Source of the DNA: JABMMZ01 sp964438995
GTDB lineage: Bacteria > Bacteroidota > Bacteroidia > NS11-12g > UBA955
Assembly (NCBI GenBank): GCA_964438995.1
Contig: CAYTMQ010000001.1
Coordinates: forward strand, 496,001 to 560,000
Direction of reading: 5' to 3'
Length of the DNA stretch: 64,000 bases
Under the pieces are notes generated by a model. It was given only the letters and a program-made list of their open reading frames with translations. It did not search any database and was not told where the DNA came from. Position 1 is the stretch's first letter; every line of letters starts with the position of its first letter. A program made the translations under genes and the position numbers. This document shows, piece after piece, positions 52,881-60,665 of the stretch.

Positions 52881-53969
52881 TTATTGCTTTAAAATGTAGT
52901 TGGAGATGTCTGTATCAGCTTCAGTTTTATATGGTAAAGAATCTGTAGTTGGTGTTAAAATATAGACTGTGTTATTGGTTCGTAAATACAACTTATAGTT
53001 AACCACAAACAATTTAGAGTTGTCTTTAGTCACCCCGTATAAATAAACAGTATTATTGATGAATCTGTAACCTTTAAAATTGACTGGAGATTTCCAATAT
53101 TCAACCTTATATGTTTTTGTTGAAGCCTTGCTCAACTTTTTAGATACAGCATTGGTGTCAACTTTTATTTCATTTTTATTGGTTGATTCAACCCCAGCAT
53201 TATAAGGATATTTTGATTTAGATTTTGTAGTCTTGTCTGTAGTTTGTGGTTGAGCATTGCTTGCATCATCATTGCTGTTATAATCTTTCTTATAAGCAGT
53301 ATTATAAAACAACATTGCAAGTGTAATGGTCGTATCATTTAGTCGTTGCTCAGTAGCAATATTATTGTCTTCAATTGCAATTTCGTTGTCTACAAGAGTT
53401 CTATCTGTGTAATATTTACCTTCCGATTCATCTACAACTACTGGTTTACCTGCAGACGTTTCTTCAGTAAGACTTTCACTTAGAGGAGGGGTTGCCATGT
53501 CTGCATTTTCCTTCTTAACGGCAAGCATTTCTATAAATTCAGGGCTTGTGTCAGCACTTTCTTTAGGTTCTGATTGCACTAAAGGGGTGCTGGTATCTGA
53601 GCTAGTGATAACGTTTCTAGTAGCAAGTTCTTCGGTCGATTCGTTTGGCTTAATATAATATTGTACAATAAGAATCACGCCTAAAATCAGAACAATTGCA
53701 GCAGCAATCGACCATTGCATAGAACGCATATTGAAGAAATTAGGTTTAGAGCTGATATGAGGTAATGAAACGTTGTCTTTTAAGAACGATTTCAGTTCAG
53801 TTCGGGCGTGTTCTTTAATACCTTCAACAAGTAGACTATGAAGTTCAAATTCCTTGGCAAATTCAGGATCCGTTTTCAAACGTTGTTCGAAAGCCATGAT
53901 GTCATCAGCTGAAAGTTGTCTTTTCAGATACGCATTGAATTGGTCGATATGTTGCTCATTGAAGTTCAA
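52881..53969 (-). CDS. Anti-sigma-like single-span membrane protein
   Basis: 362 residues. The cytosolic N-terminus (about 1-85) resembles anti-sigma zinc-less domains (FNAYLKRQLSADDIMAFEQR, EFELHSLLVEGIKEH), then one membrane helix (about 90-107, AAAIVLILGVILIVQYYI) and a disordered, Ser/Thr/Asp-rich periplasmic region. A terminal domain of about 90 residues (VEYWKSPVNFKGYRF ... VYLYGVTK) follows. It overlaps the ECF sigma gene by 4 bases, strongly implying that it controls that factor. Confidence 0.72.
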   Translation of the reverse strand: MNFNEQHIDQFNAYLKRQLSADDIMAFEQRLKTDPEFAKEFELHSLLVEGIKEHARTELKSFLKDNVSLPHISSKPNFFNMRSMQWSIAAAIVLILGVILIVQYYIKPNESTEELATRNVITSSDTSTPLVQSEPKESADTSPEFIEMLAVKKENADMATPPLSESLTEETSAGKPVVVDESEGKYYTDRTLVDNEIAIEDNNIATEQRLNDTTITLAMLFYNTAYKKDYNSNDDASNAQPQTTDKTTKSKSKYPYNAGVESTNKNEIKVDTNAVSKKLSKASTKTYKVEYWKSPVNFKGYRFINNTVYLYGVTKDNSKLFVVNYKLYLRTNNTVYILTPTTDSLPYKTEADTDISNYILKQ

Positions 53970-54538
53970 TTGCCTAAAAAATCGCTTTTACTGTAACGGT
54001 TTAAAAATATGGTTTGCAGTTGCTTAAAGCATTGGTGTTTCTTGGCTTTGGCGGTATCTGCATTGCTGTAATCTAATGTTTCAGCGATGTCGTTCATGTC
54101 TCGGTTTTCGAAATAAAACATGGTGAGAATTTTCTGACATTTTTCACCCAGATCATTCATCAATTTACCAATGATTTTAGCATCTTGAAGGTCGATACTG
54201 TCAGTTTTTTCTGTCAAATTTTCAGCTATTCCGTCAGGCATGTTACTCATTCTGCTGTTTTTGTTCAAACGTTTCAACCATTGATTTTTGCAAATGGCAA
54301 ACACCAGAGTGCTTAATTTCGCATTGAGAATCAAGCTATCAGCTTGTATTTTCTCCCAAATGGCAATAGAGGCATCCTGAAGCACATCTTCTATGTCTTC
54401 TTCTTTTCCGTTGTTTTTCAGTATGTAACTTCTAACTGCCATATAATTGTCCTTATATAATTGAATGAGCGCATTTCTGTCGCCATTTTTAATAGCGGCA
54501 ACCAATTGCTCGTCATTCAGTTTTAAGGGTTTTAGCAC
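53966..54538 (-). CDS. ECF sigma-70 factor (second)
   Basis: 190 residues with region 2 (DVLQDASIAIWEKIQ, STLVFAICKNQWLKRL) and a region 4 helix-turn-helix (MNDIAETLDYSNADTAKAKK). The match is more divergent than the sigma factor at 23508. It is the first gene of an operon with the anti-sigma-like gene (4-base overlap) and dapF. Across a 139-base gap lies the divergent htrA gene. An envelope-stress role is inferred from this neighbourhood. Confidence 0.85.
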   Translation of the reverse strand: MLKPLKLNDEQLVAAIKNGDRNALIQLYKDNYMAVRSYILKNNGKEEDIEDVLQDASIAIWEKIQADSLILNAKLSTLVFAICKNQWLKRLNKNSRMSNMPDGIAENLTEKTDSIDLQDAKIIGKLMNDLGEKCQKILTMFYFENRDMNDIAETLDYSNADTAKAKKHQCFKQLQTIFLNRYSKSDFLGN

Positions 54539-54677
54539 CTTGGTGGAAGTTTAATACAATTTAATCGATAAAGGTAAATGCGTTCGTAAGAAATCTGACG
54601 AAATTGCGTTACAAAAATAGATAAAAAAGATTGGAACATCTTTTGAAAAATAAAAAGAGGAAAAAAATCAATTGTAT

Positions 54678-56162
54678 ATGAAAAAAGCATTAGGAATTTT
54701 TGCCATTGCCCTGATGGGTGGATTAGTGGCATTGGGAATTAATCAGGCTTATGATAAGATTAATCAGCCAAACAATTTCGAAGACATGCAAAAAAAGCAC
54801 TCTAGATTTGCCAGCAATATTGAAGCGGGTAATTCTAATGTAGGCTTTGATTTTGTGAAAGTTTCTGAAGTTAGCACCCCAACTGTTGTGCACATCAAAT
54901 CGTATTATGAAGCTCAAAAACAAACTGCTCCTCAGGGTGGTGGCCAAGGTCAAATCGACCCATTTGAGTTTTTTAAAGACCATGGCTTTGATTTTGACAT
55001 GCCAAGAGGACCCGGAATGGCAACAGGTTCAGGTGTTGTTATCACACAAGATGGTTATATCGTTACAAACAACCACGTGGTAGACAATGCAACAAAATTA
55101 GAAGTTACATTAAATGATAAGCGCACCTATACTGCCGAATTGATTGGAGCAGATAAGACAACCGACTTGGCTTTAATTAAAATTGATGAAAAGAATTTGA
55201 GCTTTATGTCGTTTGGCAATAGCGATGAAGTTAAAGTTGGTCAGTGGGTTGTTGCTGTTGGTAATCCATTAAATTTAACCAGCACTGTAACAGCAGGTAT
55301 TGTAAGTGCAAAAGGTAGAAGCATAGATTTGTTAAGACGTGAGGACAACCAATACGCCATTGAAAATTTTATTCAAACAGATGCTGCCATCAATCCAGGT
55401 AACAGCGGTGGAGCATTGGTAAATACCAATGGCGAATTGATTGGTATCAATACTGCTATCGCATCTCAAACTGGTTCTTATTCTGGATATGGTTTCGCAG
55501 TGCCAGTGAACTTGGTTAAAAAAGTTATGGACGATTTATTGAAGTTTGGTAAGGTTCAAAGAGCGGTATTAGGTGTTGCCATTCAAGAAATCACACAAGA
55601 ACTAGCAGATAAAGAAGGCTTGAAAAACCTTGAAGGTGTATTGGTACAAGAAGTCACCAATGATGGTTCAGCTGATAAAGCAGGTGTTAAAAAAGGTGAT
55701 GTGATTAAGAAGGTAAATGATGTTGCTGTCAACAGTGTGTCATCACTTCAAGAAGAAATCGGTAAATACCGACCTGGAGATAAAATCACCCTATCGGTTA
55801 ACAGAAAAGGCGAAAACAAAGAAATTTCTGTTACTTTAAAAGGATTAGATGGAAAAGAAGCCACTTCTATTGCGGATAAGAGCGAGCAAAACACTGTTAA
55901 AGGTGCCACATTTGCGCCACTCACCAAAGAAGACAAAGACAAATTGAATGTTAAAAATGGTGTTAAAGTAGTAAGTGTTGGCTCTGGTCCTTTCAAGGGC
56001 AAGCTTCAACCTGGCTTTGTCATCACCAAAATAGACAAGCAAAATGTGTATTCTGTTCAAAATGTTAAAACCATTTTAGAAGCAGCAGAAGGCGCTATTT
56101 TGATAGAAGGTAAAAACGCCGATGGTACCGATAATGTTATCGGACTAAAGTTAGCTGAATAA
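54678..56162 (+). CDS. degP: Periplasmic Do/DegP-type serine protease HtrA
   Basis: 494 residues from ATG 54678; a TTG two codons earlier is less likely. After a signal anchor (KKALGIFAIALMGGL) comes the trypsin-like domain with His133 (NNHVVDNA), Asp163 (TDLALIK) and Ser243 (NPGNSGGALVN), then two PDZ domains (GVLVQEVTNDGSADKAGVKK and a degenerate second one). It degrades or refolds damaged envelope proteins. It is divergent from the second ECF sigma operon and ends in a terminator at 56188-56220. Confidence 0.95.
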   Translation: MKKALGIFAIALMGGLVALGINQAYDKINQPNNFEDMQKKHSRFASNIEAGNSNVGFDFVKVSEVSTPTVVHIKSYYEAQKQTAPQGGGQGQIDPFEFFKDHGFDFDMPRGPGMATGSGVVITQDGYIVTNNHVVDNATKLEVTLNDKRTYTAELIGADKTTDLALIKIDEKNLSFMSFGNSDEVKVGQWVVAVGNPLNLTSTVTAGIVSAKGRSIDLLRREDNQYAIENFIQTDAAINPGNSGGALVNTNGELIGINTAIASQTGSYSGYGFAVPVNLVKKVMDDLLKFGKVQRAVLGVAIQEITQELADKEGLKNLEGVLVQEVTNDGSADKAGVKKGDVIKKVNDVAVNSVSSLQEEIGKYRPGDKITLSVNRKGENKEISVTLKGLDGKEATSIADKSEQNTVKGATFAPLTKEDKDKLNVKNGVKVVSVGSGPFKGKLQPGFVITKIDKQNVYSVQNVKTILEAAEGAILIEGKNADGTDNVIGLKLAE

Positions 56163-56187
56163 TTTCATATTTTTTGGATAATTTGGT

Positions 56188-56220
56188 AAAGCGCATATCT
56201 TATAGGTATGCGCTTTTTTT
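56188..56220 (+). terminator. Terminator of the htrA gene
   Basis: AAAGCGCATA pairs with TATGCGCTTT around a nine-base loop and is followed by seven T residues, 26 bases after the stop codon. Confidence 0.85.
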
Positions 56221-56233
56221 GTTTTCTGACATG

Positions 56234-56241
56234 TATTTTTG
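56234..56241 (+). promoter_or_regulatory. -7 promoter element of the TonB-dependent receptor operon
   Basis: TATTTTTG followed by C matches TAnnTTTG, 19 bases before the ATG at 56261. It lies after the htrA terminator, so the operon has its own promoter. Confidence 0.65.
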
Positions 56242-56260
56242 CAGTATTATTGCATTGAGA

Positions 56261-58267
56261 ATGAGGTATCTTTTTCTGTTGATGGTATTTGTGTTTGGAC
56301 TAGATGTGATGGCCCAAGATACCTCTACAACCAAATTTAAAGGATATACAGTTACCTATTACAAGGATGAGCCAGAAAAAGAATCTTCTTTAAACATCCA
56401 TAAAATCAATACCGACAGTTTGAGTGGTTTTGGCAATTTCAATCTTACCGATTTATTGGCTAAAGTGCCAGGTGTTTCTGTTTTAGGCACTGGTCCGAGT
56501 ATTTCAAAACCAGTCATAAGAGGATTGTATGGCAACAGAGTTTTGGTATTGTTTAATGGTTTAAAATTCGATAATCAACAATGGCAAGAAGAACACGGAC
56601 TAGGATTAACCGAAGTAGGGTTGGGCGGCATTGATTTGATTAAAGGTCCAATGAGTGTGTTATACGGTTCTGAAGCCATAGGGGGAGTTATTAACCTGAT
56701 TGATGAGGAGAAAGCTGCTAAGAATACTAAAGTATTAGAGGCTGGACTAAAAATGCATTCTAACACTTTAGGAGGCGCTTTCAATGCAGGATATAAATAC
56801 AATACTGGTAAAAAATGGTTCAAACTTAGAATTGGCATAGACAACCAAGCTGACTATTTTGATGGGTCGCACAAAAGGGTTTTAAACAGCAGAAGCGATT
56901 GTTATATTGTCAAAGCCGCTTATGGGTACAAAAAAGGCAGATGGGTTAAAGACTATTATTTTACCTCCAGTTTCAATCGATTTGGATTTATTTTTAACGA
57001 TATTTATACGTTTGTTGAGGAAGATGCAAGATACAATAGGTCTTTAAAAGTTAACCCAGCCCACATGGTTTTGCTCAACATTGCCTCCACAACACAATCT
57101 TATTATTCAAAGAAAGGCAATGTATTAACCATCAATGCTGGGATACAATCCAATAGAAGAATGGAAAACGAAGGTGGTGGAGCCATTAGTTTGGACATGC
57201 ATCTTTTAACTGCCCAATACTTATTAAAATGGCAACATAGTTTGTCAAAGAAACATCAGCTGATTGTTTCAAATCTGGGAGCTTACGAAAACAACACCAA
57301 TTATGGAGCTCGTAAAATAGTGCCAGATGCCATCATGTTAGAGACCAACACTTCGGCTTTTATTGAGTCTAAATTGACCAAGAAGCTGACCATAGAAAAC
57401 GGATTTGGCATTGGATTTAAGCAGGTACATACTTTCTTTACGCCATCAGTCAATGGACAAGGAAAAGAAGTACAACCATTCAACAAGCAATCGCCTTATT
57501 TCAATGGGTTAACAGGTATCAATTACAACATCGATTCTGTGTTTTATGCCAAATGTAATGTATCAACGGGTGTGAGAGTTGCCAATTTAGCTGAGCTTTC
57601 ATCAAATGGCTTACACGAAGGCGTTTTTACTTATGAAATAGGAAATCCTGAATTGAAAAACGAAATGGTCTACAGTGCCAATGTGGTGATAGGGATGCAA
57701 ATGAAAGTATTTGAGTGGAGCATAAGTCCGTTTTATAATCTATTTAACAACTACATCTATTTGGGTCCAGCCCCCGGCGACTGGAATGGATTTCCCATCT
57801 TTAGATACTACCAAGACAATGCTTTTCAGAAAGGTTTAGAGGCACAATTAACCGTAAGACCTATACAACATACAGGCGTCAATGTGTCATTTTTTGCTAT
57901 GAATGCATGGAAAGCCAATGGAGAGTCTTTGCCATACACACCTGCAAATAAATTGTCGTGCTCAGTTTATAGACGCATCAACTTCAGTCGCTCGTTTATC
58001 TTTATCAGTGCAGGTACCGATTATTACGCTACTCAAAATAAAGTGGCTTTCAACGAACTGAGAACGCCATCCTACCAACTGTTCAATTTTTCTGTAAATG
58101 GTAAATCAGGCAAATTTCAGCAACTTGAATGGAAAGCAGGAGTGAATAACTTGACCGATGTTGCCTACTATGATCACATGTCTAGATTCAAATATTTTGG
58201 ATTGTTGAACATGGGAAGAAATGTAACTGTATCTTTGAACTGGAAATTTACTCAGAAAATTAAATGA
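56261..58267 (+). CDS. TonB-dependent outer-membrane receptor
   Basis: 668 residues from ATG 56261, which begins a clear signal peptide (LMVFVFGLDVMAQ); an earlier in-frame start would lie before the terminator and promoter. A TonB plug (NLTDLLAKVPGVSVLG, PVIRGLYGNRVLVLFNGL, GGIDLIKGPMSVLYGSEAIGG) leads into a 22-stranded-barrel-like body, ending NVTVSLNWKF. There is no N-terminal carboxypeptidase-like domain, unlike SusC-type receptors. The ligand is unknown; siderophore, metal or vitamin are all possible. It overlaps the next gene by 4 bases. Confidence 0.9.
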   Translation: MRYLFLLMVFVFGLDVMAQDTSTTKFKGYTVTYYKDEPEKESSLNIHKINTDSLSGFGNFNLTDLLAKVPGVSVLGTGPSISKPVIRGLYGNRVLVLFNGLKFDNQQWQEEHGLGLTEVGLGGIDLIKGPMSVLYGSEAIGGVINLIDEEKAAKNTKVLEAGLKMHSNTLGGAFNAGYKYNTGKKWFKLRIGIDNQADYFDGSHKRVLNSRSDCYIVKAAYGYKKGRWVKDYYFTSSFNRFGFIFNDIYTFVEEDARYNRSLKVNPAHMVLLNIASTTQSYYSKKGNVLTINAGIQSNRRMENEGGGAISLDMHLLTAQYLLKWQHSLSKKHQLIVSNLGAYENNTNYGARKIVPDAIMLETNTSAFIESKLTKKLTIENGFGIGFKQVHTFFTPSVNGQGKEVQPFNKQSPYFNGLTGINYNIDSVFYAKCNVSTGVRVANLAELSSNGLHEGVFTYEIGNPELKNEMVYSANVVIGMQMKVFEWSISPFYNLFNNYIYLGPAPGDWNGFPIFRYYQDNAFQKGLEAQLTVRPIQHTGVNVSFFAMNAWKANGESLPYTPANKLSCSVYRRINFSRSFIFISAGTDYYATQNKVAFNELRTPSYQLFNFSVNGKSGKFQQLEWKAGVNNLTDVAYYDHMSRFKYFGLLNMGRNVTVSLNWKFTQKIK

Positions 58268-58776
58268 GGAAGGTTATAGGTATATCATTGTTGGTATTTT
58301 GGCTGTTTCAGTGCAGCTTACCTGTAATATTATTTAAGATTGGGAAATATCAGTTGCACATTGCCCATCAAAAGAATAGCAGACGCAACAAACGCAATAG
58401 CAAAGTTTTTATTTTTGACAGCGAAGAAGACATCATTTGGGAGAAAAAAGGAAAAGAGTTGGTTATAAATGGAGGACTCTTTGATGTTACAGAGCGATAC
58501 GATTCGGCTGATAAGATTGTCATCAAAGCTTTTGCAGATAAAAAGGAAGACAAGTTGATTAAAGACTTTGTCCGTCAGACAGAGAAGAGCAAAGACCTCA
58601 AGCAATTGAAGCTTAAGTCGCATGATTTAAAATTGCGGATAACACATGAGTCGAGCGGCCAACATATAGGCATTTCAAAAGAAACGATTAAAGATTATTA
58701 CAAACTTCATCCATTTAAAAATTTAGACATAGAGGTATTGTCTCCTCCGCCAGATGCGGTGTTTAACTTAGCTTAA
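58264..58776 (+). CDS. Unknown protein in the TonB-receptor operon
   Basis: 170 residues, starting in the 4-base overlap with the receptor stop. The N-terminus is hydrophobic (IGISLLVFWLFQCSLPVILF), either a signal peptide or a membrane anchor; a Cys inside it is not a good lipobox. The rest is very Lys/Asp-rich with a basic patch (SRRNKRNSK). The role is probably tied to the receptor, but nothing in the sequence tells which. Confidence 0.6.
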   Translation: MRKVIGISLLVFWLFQCSLPVILFKIGKYQLHIAHQKNSRRNKRNSKVFIFDSEEDIIWEKKGKELVINGGLFDVTERYDSADKIVIKAFADKKEDKLIKDFVRQTEKSKDLKQLKLKSHDLKLRITHESSGQHIGISKETIKDYYKLHPFKNLDIEVLSPPPDAVFNLA

Positions 58777-58825
58777 CGGACTATTTAAACACATCAAATA
58801 AATTTTTAAAATATATAATCATACA

Positions 58826-59236
58826 ATGAAACAATTTAAATCATTGCTGATAGCGGCATTGGCACTATTAGCGTTTGCATCATGCGAAAAAGACGAAGGC
58901 AACTTACCAAACATCAGTTTTAAAACTGGAGGTTCATATATCTCAAGCGACGATACTATAACTGCAGGTTCTGCAATTTTAATTGGTATCAATGCGTCAA
59001 AGAGTGAAGACAGAGACGTATTAAAGAAATTCAATATTTCTAAAAGTGTAAATGGCGGAGCTTCGGTATCTATTGAAAACAGAGATTTGGGTAAAAGTGA
59101 TGAGGACAATTTCTCATTCGACTTTAATTCTACTTTGGACACAACCAATAATCAGAGCAGTAAGTACATTTTTACAGTAACCAACAGAGATGGTTTGACC
59201 AATTCTGTATCGGTAACATTGATTGGTAAGAAATAA
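58826..59236 (+). CDS. Small lipoprotein, third gene of the TonB-receptor operon
   Basis: 136 residues with a lipoprotein signal (LALLAFASCEKDEG, Cys about residue 20). The body has the strand pattern of an Ig-like fold (ITAGSAILIGINASKSEDRD ... YIFTVTNRDGLTNSVSVTL). It lies 49 bases after the previous gene. A surface ligand-capture lipoprotein next to a receptor is a common arrangement, but this one is not a recognised family. A terminator follows at 59253-59280. Confidence 0.7.
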   Translation: MKQFKSLLIAALALLAFASCEKDEGNLPNISFKTGGSYISSDDTITAGSAILIGINASKSEDRDVLKKFNISKSVNGGASVSIENRDLGKSDEDNFSFDFNSTLDTTNNQSSKYIFTVTNRDGLTNSVSVTLIGKK

Positions 59237-59252
59237 CTACTTGTATCAAATA

Positions 59253-59280
59253 AAAAAAGGCTCCGAAAGGGGCCTTTTTT
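59253..59280. terminator. Terminator after the TonB-receptor operon
   Basis: AAAAAAGGCTCC, loop GAAA, GGGGCCTTTTTT: a 12-base-pair stem with one G-T pair and a stable tetraloop. Confidence 0.85.
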
Positions 59281-59303
59281 ATGGAAAAAATTTTGAGCAA
59301 CAA

Positions 59304-59331
59304 AAAAGGCTATCGATAGGATAGCCTTTTT
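59304..59331. terminator. Terminator of gap
   Basis: AAAAGGCTATC pairs with GATAGCCTTTT around GATAG. On the minus strand it lies 19 bases after the gap stop codon. Confidence 0.8.
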
Positions 59332-59350
59332 ATATGGATTTAAATTTTAA

Positions 59351-60340
59351 TTATTTAGAAATTCTAACCATTAGGTCAACCAAGCGGTTAGAGTAACCAG
59401 CTTCGTTATCGTACCAGCCAACCACTTTAATGGTGTTGCCGATGACCATAGTTAGATCGCTATCGAAGATACAAGAGTGTGTGTTACCAACGATATCGAT
59501 AGACACGATTGGGTCGTTGGTGTATTCTAGCACACCTTTAAGGTTAGATTCAGCAGCAGCTTTGAAAGCAGCGTTGATTTCATCTTTTGTTTTAGGGTTT
59601 CTAACGTTACAAGTGAAATCGGTTACAGAACCATCAGGAATAGGCACACGCATAGCGTTACCGTTTAATTTACCTTGTAGGTGAGGCATAACTAAACCAA
59701 CAGCTTTAGCAGCACCAGTGCTAGTAGGCACGATGCTATAAGCAGCAGCACGAGCTCTTCTAAGGTCTTTATGAGGAGCATCTTGCAAACTTTGGTCGGC
59801 AGTGTAAGCGTGAATGGTGGTCATGAAACCGTTCTCGATACCGCACAATTCGTCAAGGATTTTCACCATTGGCGCAAGGCAGTTAGTAGTACAAGAAGCG
59901 TTAGAAAGGATGGTTTCAGAGCCATCAAGAGTATTATCATTAACGCCCATTACGATGGTTTTCATTTCACCGGTAGCAGGAGCAGAGATAATAACTTTTT
60001 TAGCACCTGCAGTAAGGTGTTGACCAGCAGATTCTTTATCGGTAAAGCGACCAGTAGACTCAAGTACTACGTCGATGTTCATATCTTTCCAAGGCAGAGC
60101 TGTAGGATTTCTTTCAGCTAGACCAGCGATAGATTTACCGTTAACGATGATGGCAGTGTCAGTAAAATCGACAGTACCGTTAAATTTTCCGTGCACAGAG
60201 TCGTACTTAAGGAGGTGCGCCAGAGTTTTGTTGTCAGTTAAGTCGTTGATTGCAACAACTTCGATGTCATTTCTTTGGAGCATGGCTCTGAAAGCGAGTC
60301 TGCCGATTCGGCCGAAACCGTTGATTGCTACGCGTATCAT
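59351..60340 (-). CDS. gapA: Glyceraldehyde-3-phosphate dehydrogenase, type I
   Basis: 329 residues with the NAD-binding start RVAINGFGRIGRLAFR, the catalytic SNASCTTNCLAP (Cys150) with its partner His in TTIHAYTADQSLQD, and WYDNEAGYSNR near the end. It oxidises glyceraldehyde 3-phosphate to 1,3-bisphosphoglycerate in glycolysis. The gene is monocistronic with its own promoter and terminator. Confidence 0.97.
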   Translation of the reverse strand: MIRVAINGFGRIGRLAFRAMLQRNDIEVVAINDLTDNKTLAHLLKYDSVHGKFNGTVDFTDTAIIVNGKSIAGLAERNPTALPWKDMNIDVVLESTGRFTDKESAGQHLTAGAKKVIISAPATGEMKTIVMGVNDNTLDGSETILSNASCTTNCLAPMVKILDELCGIENGFMTTIHAYTADQSLQDAPHKDLRRARAAAYSIVPTSTGAAKAVGLVMPHLQGKLNGNAMRVPIPDGSVTDFTCNVRNPKTKDEINAAFKAAAESNLKGVLEYTNDPIVSIDIVGNTHSCIFDSDLTMVIGNTIKVVGWYDNEAGYSNRLVDLMVRISK

Positions 60341-60377
60341 GTTTATTTTAAGTTAAAATGGGTTGTATTTAGGGCTG

Positions 60378-60385
60378 CAAAGGTA
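60378..60385 (-). promoter_or_regulatory. -7 promoter element of gap
   Basis: The minus strand reads TACCTTTG then C, a perfect TAnnTTTG element, 37 bases before the gap ATG. It faces away from the tRNA-Glu promoter, so the two divergent promoters share about 50 bases. Confidence 0.65.
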
Positions 60386-60411
60386 CTTTTTTATTTTTTT
60401 TAAAAGAAGTA

Positions 60412-60441
60412 TTTGCAATTTAATTTTTTTTATTATTTTTG
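60412..60441 (+). promoter_or_regulatory. Promoter of tRNA-Glu
   Basis: TTTGC (60412-60416), 17 bases, then TATTTTTG (60434-60441) plus C. This fits the phylum consensus and is 36 bases before the mature tRNA. Confidence 0.75.
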
Positions 60442-60477
60442 CAGTCCCAAAACGGAAACGTGTTGGAAAAGTAGTTT

Positions 60478-60549
60478 GGTCCGTTCGTCTATCGGTTAGG
60501 ACTTCAGGTTTTCATCCTGGCAAGAGGGGTTCGATTCCCCTACGGACTA
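60478..60549 (+). tRNA. tRNA-Glu (anticodon TTC)
   Basis: A 72-base cloverleaf: acceptor GGTCCGT/ACGGACT with a G-T first pair, D arm TCGTCTATCGGTTAGGA, anticodon loop TTTTCAT with TTC at 60511-60513, T arm GGGGTTCGATTCCCC, discriminator A. CCA is not encoded. A tyrosine recombinase gene follows in the same direction, so the 3' half is the likely attachment site of the island. Confidence 0.95.
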
Positions 60550-60573
60550 CTAAATAACTAATCATTATTACCT

Positions 60574-60599
60574 AAAACCCCTGATTTTCAGGGGTTTTT
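60574..60599. terminator. Terminator of tRNA-Glu
   Basis: AAAACCCCTGA, loop TTT, TCAGGGGTTTT: an 11-base-pair perfect stem followed by T, 24 bases after the tRNA. Confidence 0.85.
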
Positions 60600-60636
60600 C
60601 GTTTACTGACTATTTTTAAATATGCTTAATTATTCA

Positions 60637-60660
60637 TATTTTTGATACCCATTTGATACC
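60637..60660 (+). promoter_or_regulatory. Promoter element and TTTGATACC direct repeat before the integrase
   Basis: TATTTTTG (60637-60644) matches the -7 consensus. TTTGATACC occurs at 60641-60649 and 60652-60660, a period of 11 bases, ending 5 bases before the integrase ATG. The repeat could be a binding site for the recombinase or for an excision factor; this is inference. Confidence 0.5.
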
Positions 60661-60665
60661 TTTTT

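Noticed and set aside
56174..56260. Earlier start for the TonB-dependent receptor
   Set aside because: It would begin before the htrA terminator and the -7 box, and would bury the signal peptide.
60363..60557. Reading frame running through the tRNA-Glu promoter and gene
   Set aside because: The interval is explained by a consensus promoter and a full cloverleaf.
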